Shown: positions 30,756-40,660 of the stretch, piece by piece
Layout: every line of letters starts with the position of its first letter
Numbering within the stretch: the first letter of the stretch is position 1
Assembly (NCBI GenBank): GCA_947462335.1
Contig: OX381710.1
Span: 1,860,001 to 1,924,000 of the forward strand
DNA: 64,000 nucleotides
Source: Harmothoe impar
Taxonomy: Eukaryota; Annelida; Polychaeta; Phyllodocida; Polynoidae
Reading direction: 5' to 3'
Notes under the pieces: model-generated
Told to the model about the DNA's origin: nothing
Database searches by the model: none
The model's input: the letters and a program-made list of their open reading frames with translations, nothing else
Program-made: the position numbers and the translations under genes

Positions 30756-31904
30756 ACAATAGTCAATGACTATCTAGCCTTGATGTTGAGACCTTAAAAC
30801 GTGAAACAGCTTGTTATCTATTGTGAGACTCAGGCATGAACCTGGCACTCACACACCATAGCTTTCGGGAAACAGAATACGAGAGCAGAACCAAGGTCTC
30901 ATGAGATTGCTGATGTCAGTGTACACAGAGTGGCTGCAGGAAAAGTCCTATCCCGGCAGAGTCTATATATACATTTATAAAACAGTTGGCCATGCATTAT
31001 AGCCTCAGAGAATCCACGTGACCGTTCATTATAGGGTAACAGTGCACGCTGAGCAAAGGGTCACAGCAGCGAACAGTAAATAAACCCAACGGAAATCTTT
31101 AAAAACCCACAGAAATAAAAGCTGAACACCATCGTGCATTATAGAGCAACAGATAGTCTCGACTTGAAGAACATCGTTTTTTATTCTCTAAGTAGAGGGT
31201 ACGTAGGCAGTGAATAAATGCTAGATACTGTAGGCTTACCGGCTGTTTATATAGTGGTATATGATGCATTATAGATAAACAGAATATGTCAGTTTACATG
31301 TACAATGTACAGCTGAGTAGTTGCAGTCAATGGAAATCATAATACTGGAAAATAAACCTTTAGATATAGAATAAGCAAATTTGTCCCCAAAAACTAGGGA
31401 ATTTATTTTGTTCCCCCACCCCCTTAAATATTTTGTGTTTTTACACAACCAAACACTATTGGCAAGATCCTGTGTAAGAACAAAGAAGGAAAACCGTACC
31501 ACACGGGGGTGTGGTACGGTTTATTTCGTACCACCCCGACGTGTCTTATCTCTGTCAATATCCTGGTTAAAAGGCCCTTTACATTGTGTAAGAGAAATAG
31601 CCAAAAAGTTTAAAAAAAAAGGTCAAACTGGGTAATTTATGATCATCTTAATACGACAAACCAGTTTACACAATGTTAAAGTATATGCCTTCCCATACCT
31701 TGGTGTTACTTCAGACCCAGGCCTTACATTTATATCTCAGAGAAGAACTTCTTATTTCCCTTATAACTGTCTCCTCGTGTATCTCAAAGTCTAGTCCTTC
31801 TGTGGATGTGGTAGCTAACACACCTGGTGTGAATATCTGGTACTAGAATCTCCGAGAAGTGGTCATGTCCCTATAGACTGGTGACAAAATGAGAAATTCT
31901 CCTG
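30756..31904. other. Noncoding; short perfect hairpin
   Basis: AAACCGTACCACAC and its reverse complement form a 14-bp stem at 31,491-31,522 around a GGG-type loop. CATTATAG recurs at ~30,996, 31,030, 31,137 and 31,267. No gene seen. Confidence 0.45.
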
Positions 31905-34900
31905 CCAAGGGGCATTTTAGAGTACAAACAGGCAAGATCACTTTTTGGGGTAATTTGGGTGTGCTGAATCCGAATATCACACTTGCCAAGCTCAAAAATG
32001 GCTACTTCTGTGTAAAACTTCAAAAACAAAATGGCTACCATTAGTTTTTGAGAAAACCTACAAAACCTATGTTATTTATCATTGCTAGTCATGTAATACA
32101 TCAAAATGAAGGGATTTTAGAGACCAGACTGTCTGAGACACCTGCCAAGATGGAAAATCATTTCCTGAGAGTCTCAAAGCCAGAAATTCAAAATGGCTGC
32201 CACCGTTTTTTAGAGAAAACCCCAAAAATGCATTATTCATCATTTCTTGTCATGTTGTACCTCAAATGAAAGAGATTTGCAAGCCTAGTCCACTCTAGGC
32301 CATTGCCAAGATAAACAGGGTTTTTGCAACATGAACCCCTCCAGATAAAAAAATGGCCACTAGTTACTTTTTAGCACCATTCATTTCAGCCCATTCATAA
32401 CCTAAAAAAGGGCAACTCTGTTAGCCTGCCACCCCACCCACCTTCCATCAACATGTCAATAATTGTTTGCAAACCCTTTTATGTATACAGCCTGCCACCC
32501 CACCCACTTTCCATCAATGTGTCACACTCTTTTATGTATGCTGTAAAACCCCACCTATAAGACTAATACATTTTGGCCCTTTTTATTGCTATAAGCCAAA
32601 TTATTTTTCTCAAAATTAGGGTTCTAATTATAGGTGGGGTTTTAGATATTATATTTAAGAGAAAATCATTTTTAAAGCAGTAGTTATGCAGTCATTTTTG
32701 CTGAAAACATATGTTTTTTTTTGTCCAGTTAGGAGGCACATCCCATCATGATGCCACTAAATACTATGTACAAGGGTAGACATTAGTATTTTTCTGCTGT
32801 GGGCCAACATTGCATATAGCCCAAAAGGTCTATGGGACCACACAAGTGTGACTATCTAGGGATAAGTAGTGACTGTCCTCACTCAAAAACTTCTTTTCTG
32901 ATTGGGAGCCCTCCCCGGAATCAAGTACCTAGAACATCTGCACCCAATGGCAGGTCGTCTGGATTCAATTCCAAGTCCTAGGAGCCAGATAGATATCTAT
33001 GCATGTTATCTTGAAGAAGTTTAGGGGATCTGAACTCTAGTCCTGGGGTCTTAGGGATCTCCATTTCAAAGGAGACCTCCTCCAGCAACACTAACCTCTC
33101 TTTGAGGGTTGTCAATCTTCCATCCAGATCATCCATCCTTTCCTTACCCCAACCCTCTTTTTATTCCAGGGTTTTGACCCCTCTCACTGTGCCTTCACTC
33201 CTCTTCCCAAGGCTCTCAGCCCTCCTCCCTAGGGTCCTGACCCTTCTTCAGGTTTTCAATCTCTCCTGCCTCAGCTCTAAATGCTCCTCCCAGGGCTCCT
33301 AGCCCTCTTCCTTGGCCACATCCCCTCATCTTCGGGGGCTTCCACCCAACCTTTCCAGGCTTCCAGCCCTCCCTTTGGCATCTTATTCCAATAAGTATCC
33401 TCTTTTCATCCCCAAGCCCCTGCCTTGTATCTCATTTATTCCCTGTACAATGATCTCATGCTGCGCATCCCCTCCCACTTATCTACTCCTCTCCATTCCT
33501 ATTCTCCTGCCTCCTCCCAACACTTTCTCTCCATTCACTTTACCTCACCCTTTCCCACCTAACTCCCATTTACTTTCCCTCTATATGTCCAACTAATTGC
33601 TGCAGAACACAGAGGGGGATAAGAGGAGGAGGTAGGGCTGAGTGCATTTCACAGGGGTGGAGAGGACACTGGTTGGTAGAGGTAATATATTATGAGTCTT
33701 GGCGAAAGAATAATACAGGGGTAGGGCAGGGTTTGACTGGGAGGATACGATATGGGAGAGGGCAGGGGAGTGGACAACAGAAGGGCATCTGGGAAGGGAT
33801 ATAGGGGAGAAGAAGAAAATCACAGGGAAAGTGTATGATAGAGGTACGGATGTGGGAGGGTATGGAATGTACCAAGGTTTGCTAGGAAGGGGATATTAGA
33901 GGTCTGTGGTAGGGCAGAGACCACATGTCCCTTCCACCTCACCATGTCACCCTATCCCTATCCTAATTATAACTACCTCCATCTTCAACACATAAAAGTC
34001 CTGGCTTGATATTGTAAGGGAGAGATTGGGACCCTGGATGGAAGATCTGAGACCCTGAAGTATGAGATTGTATGAAGCGCTAGAGAACAGGTGAACCCCA
34101 GTGAGAGGGGATGGAATGACAGAGAATAATGCTCTAGATGGGGAATAAGGAAGGCTCAAGGAGAGGTCAGGGTTGCTGGAGGAGGTCTCTTATGAAATGA
34201 ATATGAGTTCCTCAGGACTTGGTATCACTTCCCAAGGACTAGAGGTCCCATTCCCTTTCTCACAATTACATGAAAGTCTTTTGCTGAAGTTAAATGATAA
34301 TGTAGGAGCCTATAGCATGTCCCTGTAAGTTCCAAACAAGATACTGCGATATGTTACAGCTCCTGATGCATAGATATCTTGGAACAAGGACTTCCAAGCC
34401 AGCATTGCTTAGTGAGACCCATGTGTTTTTACTTGGGCAAGCTGATTTGACCATGATGGGTTTTGGTCTTAATTGTTCAGGGCTATAGGTGGAAGCCCAG
34501 ATGGGCTAATTGAAAGTGCCCAACTCAAGCCCAGAAGTATTCCACTTTAGCACACACTATTAGTATCCATAATGTATTATCATGAAAAAGTTTTCCTGGG
34601 CTGGCCCATTTGGGCTCCCACTTTTAGCCCTGGACAAAAAGGACAATAACTCAGATATGGGCTAACCCAGCTGGCCCAAGTAAACACAAATTGGCCTCAG
34701 GGACTAATGCTGACTGGGTTGGATCTTCAGGATTTGCCATAAGGTACTAAGGATTTGATTGTAGGGTGGGCCCCAATCAGAATGGAAGTATGTGGGGGGG
34801 AACAATCACTTTCCATAAATAGCCACAATAATGCGCGTTCATTGGGCTACTCGTTTGGCTGGCCCACAGCTGGTTAAGTGTTACAAAGGTCCCTGTTTAT

Positions 34901-35305
34901 CTTGGTAATGGCCTAGAATGGACTAGGCTTGCAAATCTCTTTCATTTGAGGTACGACATGACAAGGAATGGTGAATAATGCACTTTTGGGGTTTTCTCAA
35001 AAAACGGTGGCAGCCATTTTGAATTTTTGGCTTTGAAACTCTCAGGAAATGATTTCCCAGCTTGGCAGGTGTCTCAGACAGTCTGCTCTCTAAAATCCCT
35101 TCATTTTGATGTATTACATGACTAGGAATGCTAAATAACATAGGTTTCATAGGTTTTCTAAAAAGTTAATGGCAGCCATTTTGTTTTTTAGTTTTCACAT
35201 TGAAGGAGCCATTTTTGAGCTTGGCAAGTGTGATATTCTGATTCAGCACACCCAAATTACCCCAGAAAGTGATCTTGCCTGTTTGTACTCTAAAATGCCC
35301 CTTGG
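31905..35305. repeat. 3.4-kb imperfect palindrome (foldback element)
   Basis: Left and right arms are reverse complements around a centre near 33,605. Outer arms: CCAAGGGGCATTTTAGAGTA (31,905) matches the reverse of 35,286-35,305. Middle: TGAAGGGATTTTAGAGA near 32,107 matches the reverse of ~35,085-35,105. Inner: GAGACCTCCTCCAGCAAC near 33,071 matches the reverse of ~34,173-34,190. The left inner arm is pyrimidine-rich and the right is purine-rich, switching at ~33,600. Translations of the outer arms are similar (32,048-32,269 plus and 34,923-35,150 minus) only because the arms are homologous. No transposase is visible. Confidence 0.8.
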
Positions 35306-35389
35306 AGGGATTAGAATGATATTTGTGAAGATTTTTCCCAGTCTACTATCACTGCACCAACTTTGCCTTTTACATGGGATTTACATCTG

Positions 35390-35535
35390 GTGTAAAGGCC
35401 GATTTTACAGACCATTACAGACAATTACAGACATTTACAACAAAATTTACAACAAATGCAAAGCTGGTCAAAATCGATCTTTGCATGGCTTTACTTCCTT
35501 GATCAAAGCTCGTAATGGCTGTATTTACACTTTGT
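35390..35535. repeat. Degenerate TTACA-rich lead-in to 44-bp satellite
   Basis: TTACAGAC words recur every ~10-12 bp (35,406-35,450) before the regular array begins. Confidence 0.5.
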
Positions 35536-35995
35536 TCAAAACCCTGTAAATGTGAGTAATTTCGATCATTACACCTTGTGTAAACCCCTGTAAATGTGAG
35601 TAATTTTGATCATTACACCTTGTGCAAGCCCCTGTAAATGTGAGTAATTTCGATCATTACACCTAGTGCAAAACCCTGTAAATGTGAGTAATTTCGATCA
35701 TTATACCTAGTGCAAGCCCCTGTAAATGTGAGTAATTTCGATCATTACACCTTGTACAAAACCCTGTAAATGTAAGTAATTATGATCATTACACCTTCAC
35801 AAAACCCTGTAAATTTGTGTAATGTCGATCATTACACCTTTTGCAAACCCCTGTAAATGTGAGCAATTTCGATCATTACACCTAGTGCAAGCCCCTGTAA
35901 ATGTGAGTAATTTCGATCATTACACTCAGTGCAAAACCCTGTAAATGTGAGTAATTTCGATCATTACACCTAGTGCAAGCCCCTGTAAATTATTA
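35536..35995. repeat. 44-bp satellite, ~10 units
   Basis: Unit: CCCTGTAAATGTGAGTAATT then TCGATCATTACACCTAGTGCA and AGC. CCCTG starts at 35,542, 35,586, 35,630 and 35,674, giving a strict 44-bp period. Confidence 0.9.
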
Positions 35996-36141
35996 TTCTC
36001 ATATATTGTGTAAACCCCAGATTAATTCAATAATTAATATTATGTAAAACCTTTTGAATTCCTACCATCAGGTACATCAATTCTGGGGAATGGGACACAT
36101 ATTTTTTTATTCATTTTCATTCATTTGCGGCATCATTTTGT

Positions 36142-36490
36142 GGTTGGGGCCGGCTCCTGGGGGCAGGGGCCGGCTCCTGGGGGCTGGGGCCGGCTCCTTG
36201 GGGTGGGGGCCGGCTCCTGGAGGTCTGTGCCGGGTTCAGGAGGCCTGTGCCAGGTTCAGGAGGCCTGTGCCGGCTCCTGGAGGCATGTGCCGGGTTCAGG
36301 AGGCCTGTGCCGGCTCCTGGAGGCCTGTGTCGGGTTCAGGAGGCCTGTGCCGGCTCCTGGAGGCCTGTGCCGGGTTCAGGAGGCCTGTGCCGGGTTCAGG
36401 AGGCCTGTGCCGGCTCCTGGAGGCATGTGCTGGGTTCAGGAGGCCTGTGCCGGGTTCAGGAGGCCTGTGCCCGGTTCTGGAGGCTGGTGA
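36142..36490. repeat. 20-bp minisatellite, 17 units, two unit types
   Basis: Units alternate between GGCTCCTGGAGGCCTGTGCC and GGGTTCAGGAGGCCTGTGCC in strict 20-bp register. All three plus frames stay open because 60 bp is 20 codons; the Gly/Pro/Cys-rich ORFs are artefacts of the repeat. Confidence 0.9.
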
Positions 36491-37112
36491 CAAGTAAGAG
36501 AATACATGTATATAGGTTATCAATAGTATGTATATTTTACAGGTAAGAGAATAATTATGTTTGATGCCATCTTATCATAATAATTATGCCATCTTATCAT
36601 TATAATTATGTGTACAAGATGAGTATTGAAATATAGATATTGTGGAGTAATTTACGGAGTTTTGCCATGGTAAACCTAGGTTTCAGCATACAGACTGTAA
36701 TAGTATAATACCTACCTGAGCCATCATACATGTATGTGTACATGTGGTCTGTCTGCTGCCTCGTGGTGTACTGGAGGCCTAGGCTTGCTGCATGGGTGCA
36801 AGGCTATTGTCTTAGGGGTCCATTGTTGTATGGGTCTCACCTGTAGGCTACCCCTATCCCAAGGTGCCAGGCTGTCTAGGTGACAGCTTTCTCCAGACAA
36901 GGCTGTCGCCATGATGCGGGGGGGGGGGGGGGGTGAAAATAAGGGGAGGGGGTAGCTAGATTTAAACAAATTTAAATCGTTATCACCATGAATTAGATGC
37001 CAATGGTATTATTATCTAGTTTTATACAATGTTAGCATTATGGCTGTATTTTTCTTTTCCTCCTGTGATAATAAAAAGAAATTCTGTGAGGATGTATAAA
37101 CCTCCCTGGTTG
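36491..37112. other. Noncoding; poly-G tract
   Basis: G-run at ~36,918-36,933 and paired ATAATTATG words near 36,550-36,610. No gene seen. Confidence 0.4.
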
Positions 37113-37186
37113 GTATCAGCGCCATAGGTTCTATTACTGCTGTTTATTTTAATAAACATCAGTAATAGAAACTATGGCGCTGATAG
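37113..37186. repeat. 73-bp near-perfect hairpin
   Basis: TATCAGCGCCATAGGTTCTA and GTTTATT on the left pair with AATAAAC and TAGAAACTATGGCGCTGATA on the right; the loop is only a few bases. Could be a MITE core or a structured RNA. Confidence 0.8.
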
Positions 37187-37844
37187 ATATATAGATAAAT
37201 TTCACATATTATGTAGCAGGTAATTTGATATATTCTGATAATCTAATTAATTATATGTGTATATTATGCTAACCATGCATTGTCACGAGTACTGTCTATT
37301 CTTAAATGGATACTTGTTAAAAATATAAACTCTAAAGTGTAATCTTAGACACACATGTATTTACCATTACTTTGGAATTGCTTTGCAGAAAGTGTATGGA
37401 TGTACATGTATACACCATGGGCGCCATTGTTTTAGTGATAGGGGTCAGTCACACCTGGACGGCTGGCTTTAAAACAATAGCTCACCTGTGGGTGCATCTG
37501 AGTGGGGTGTGTATGAGGTGGGGGGGGGGGGGGGGGTAAGAGGAGCTGCAAGGGTAAGCCTTACCGTAAGGTGTTGTTACTTTGGGGGGGGGGGTATTAT
37601 CTGACTAAAAAAATGATCTTCCTTATTATTAGTTATTAGTCAGCAATTATGTCAAATTATAATTCCATACCTTGTTAGTATTATGGAAGTACTTTTCTTT
37701 TCTCTCTGTGATGATTAGAAGCTGTTATGTAAAATATGTAGCCAGCACTATAGTATACTATAGTGGCAAGCTGTGCGGGAAATACTATAATAAACTATAG
37801 TAAAAATGACTCTGTTAGAGGCTGTCATAATTATTAGAGGCTAA
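37187..37844. other. Noncoding; poly-G tracts
   Basis: G-runs at ~37,520-37,537 and ~37,585; short palindromes CACTATAGTATACTATAGTG (~37,746). No gene seen. Confidence 0.45.
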
Positions 37845-38530
37845 AAAACACCTTCATCCCGTTTTTATTAATCACTTTAAAGGCTTCTGCAGTTATACAA
37901 CCCGTGATATTAATCAGGGGAGTTAGGAGACCCTCATCCCGTTATTATACATTATTTTAAAGGCTTCTGCAGTTATACAACCCGTGATATTAATCAGGGG
38001 AGTTAGGAGACCCTCATCCCGTTATTATACATTATTTTAAAGGCTTCTGTGGTTATACAACCCGTGATATTAATCAGGGGAGTTAGGAGACCCTCATCCC
38101 GTTATTATACATTATTTTAAAGGCTTCTGTGGTTATACAACCCGTGATATTAATCAGGGGAGTTAGGAGACCCTCATCCCGTTATTATACATTATTTTAA
38201 AGGCTTCTGTGGTTATACAATCCGTGATATTAATCAGGGGAGTTAGGAGACCCTCATCCCATTATTATACATTATTTTAAAGGCTTCTGTGGTTATACAA
38301 CCCGTGATATTAATCAGGGGAGTTAGGAGACCCTCATCCCGTTATTATACATTATTTTAAAGGCTTCTGTGGTTATACAACCCGTGATATTAATCAGGGG
38401 AGTAAGGAAACCCTCATAGAGGACTATTATACATTATCTTAAAGGTTTCTGGAGTTATACAACCCGTGATATTAACCAGGGGAGTTAGGAGTGCATCACC
38501 CTGTTATCATACATTGTTTTAAAGGCTTCC
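37845..38530. repeat. 80-bp satellite, ~8.5 units
   Basis: AGTTAGGAGACCCTCATCCC starts at 37,921, 38,001, 38,081, 38,161, 38,241 and 38,321. Internal units differ by one or two bases while both ends are more diverged, as expected from unequal exchange. Confidence 0.95.
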
Positions 38531-38585
38531 TGAGGCTTGGGAAGAATCCTTACCCAGCCAGCATGACTCCTACAGTGCTAAGGCA

Positions 38586-38990
38586 AAAATTACAGATGGA
38601 GTAAATGCATGTAAATATTGGCTGATGTAAATGCCAGGTAAATAGGTGTAAATCTTAAGCTCTAGCTTTGCACACATTTACAATAATCATCGCACACATT
38701 TACATCAAAGTTTACTTTGAAATTACAGAAGAGGTAAATCCATGTAAATATCAATAGATGTAAATGCCATGTAAATATGTGTAAATTTTGAGCTCGGTCT
38801 GTGTCCAGTTTTACAATGAAAATTACATAGATTTACACTATTTACCTTGGAATTTATTGAAGTGGTAAATACATGTAAATATCAAAAGATGTAAAGGCCA
38901 GGTAAATGGATGTAAATCTCACGCACTATCTTTACACAGAATCCCTAAGAGATTTACAGAGATTTACTTGGCAATTACATATTGTAAAGC
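38586..38990. repeat. 133-bp GTAAAT-rich tandem repeat, ~3 units
   Basis: AAATTACAG starts at 38,587 and 38,720, and a diverged third unit starts near 38,850. Each unit is packed with GTAAAT/ATTTAC words. Confidence 0.75.
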
Positions 38991-39295
38991 CCAAAACTCG
39001 TGCAGTGTATTAGTCAGACTGAATAACACTAGGGTGCAGCACTGTGTATAATCAGTCTTAGGAGTGCCATTCAACCAAGGGCATTTTGATTTCCTAAGAC
39101 CCTGGGAGTAACAAACTGTGCAGTTGGCCGAGGTATCTAGGTTGGGAAATTTTGCATTCTTTGAAAAATGTCTGTATTGATTACGATTTGTTAATGCCAA
39201 TAAAAATCTAAACTCAATCTTAACTGTATGTATTGTAGAGGGTATGTACATAGGGCCATTGTATGTGTGATCTCTCTTTCAGTTAGGTAAACCTA

Positions 39296-40150
39296 TACAC
39301 TGTAAGAAGTAAGTACTGTACACCTACAGCAAAAGTTGCTGGCAACTTTTGTTCCAGTAGATTTTGCTGTAGGTGTACAGCAACTGACTTGCTGTAGATG
39401 TACAGCAACCTCTACTGTAAATTTACAGCAACTTCTACTGTAAATTTACAGCAACTTCTACTGTACATCTACAGCAAAAGTTGCTGGCAACTTTTGTTCC
39501 AGTAGATTTTGCTGTACAGGTACAGCAACTGGGTGCTGTAAAGTTACAGCAACTTCTTCTGTAGGTTTCATATTGTTGTTCTCATCAATTTATATCAATT
39601 AATACGAATGCATGGAGAGTACTTTCCTGCATAATAGTTCAATCTCAGCTAGGATAATACACACTACACAATGTAATGGAATAATCCTGCTTCAATACAT
39701 CTGAACCGTATGTGATACCAGCTTTTCCCCAGGCGGGGCACTTAAGCATTTGACATTTCCCACCAATGTGGTGTCTATTCTATACTTTTGCTGTTTTTTT
39801 GTATTATTCAACACAATTATGCAAATATCAATACATTTTATGATAACTGCATTCAGTCTCTCTCATTCATTTTTATTCTACGATGTCTTGAGAGTTTGTG
39901 AGGTTTTATTTGACTCGGGAAAGGGTTGGGTGGAATATCTAATACAGAAATGGTCTACTGCTGCCACCTACTGGTGGAAATCTACAGCACAATGTACTGT
40001 AAATGTACAGCAACAGTGCCGGAGACCCAATTTACAGTACATAATGCTGTAATTATACAGCAAATAATGCTGTAATACCAACTACAGCAATAAGTGCTGT
40101 AAATGTACAGCACATTGTGCTGTTTAAATACAGTTACTTCTTACAGTGTA
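39296..40150. mobile_element. TIR element with CTGTAAATTTACAG arrays
   Basis: Perfect 17-bp ends TACACTGTAAGAAGTAA (39,296) and its reverse complement (40,134-40,150), including a TA at each edge. Both subterminal zones are dense in CTGTAAATTTACAGCAACTT-type palindromic words (39,355-39,555 and 39,980-40,130). The interior has no transposase; the 100-codon ORF at 39,750 lacks a domain. Probably a non-autonomous element. Confidence 0.75.
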
Positions 40151-40227
40151 CAATGATGTCTTTCAATCCAAAGACCGATACTGAGCCTGTGTGGCACCAC
40201 CTAATGAATTATTGTTTGTATTATAGA

Positions 40228-40496
40228 CTATAGACCAATGCATCAAGAAAGGGTGACTTTTTCATGATAAAGTTGTGTTTACTTTGGTTTTAGAAGAATC
40301 CTCATAACATTGTGTGTAGTGGCTATGTTTGCTAACATTTTATATAAGAAGATTCCCAGGACAATTAGCTTTCTAATAGTATATATTGGAATGCAGGATT
40401 TTGGGGTCATATTTATGACTTTGTCGGTCATGCTTCAGAAATGTTCAAAAACAACTTTTCTGAAAAGTCACCCATTCTTGCTGCATTGGTCTATAG
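40228..40496. mobile_element. MITE with ~50-bp TIRs
   Basis: CTATAGACCAATGCATCAAG then AAAGGGTGACTTTTTCA at the left matches the reverse of TGAAAAGTCACCCATTCTTG then CTGCATTGGTCTATAG at the right. Internal 200 bp is noncoding. Confidence 0.8.
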
Positions 40497-40531
40497 AACA
40501 CTCTTTAATAATGGCATAATGCATAATAGAC

Positions 40532-40550
40532 TGGCAAGATGGCGGATTCG
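40532..40550 (+). promoter_or_regulatory. YY1-like site at LINE 5' end
   Basis: GGCAAGATGGCGGATTCGA contains AAGATGGCGG, the YY1 core. LINE-1 has a functional YY1 site in a similar position; here it is inferred. Confidence 0.45.
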
Positions 40551-40660
40551 ACGGGACGCACGTTAAGCTCGGGGTAGCTATCACATGTCAAAAAGGGATC
40601 ATCATCAGGATTTTCACTTGGAATTTAACACCAATTGAAGTATAAAGGCCTTGACTGCCT

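Noticed and set aside
32048..35150. Two similar ~75-codon ORFs on opposite strands (NQNEGILE-type)
   Set aside because: They mirror each other because they sit in the two arms of the palindrome; no domain.
36054..36546. Gly/Pro/Cys-rich ORFs in three plus frames and one minus frame
   Set aside because: Products of the 20-bp minisatellite, no independent coding signal.
37845..38530. CRISPR array
   Set aside because: 80-bp units are contiguous with no unique spacers, and the DNA is eukaryotic.
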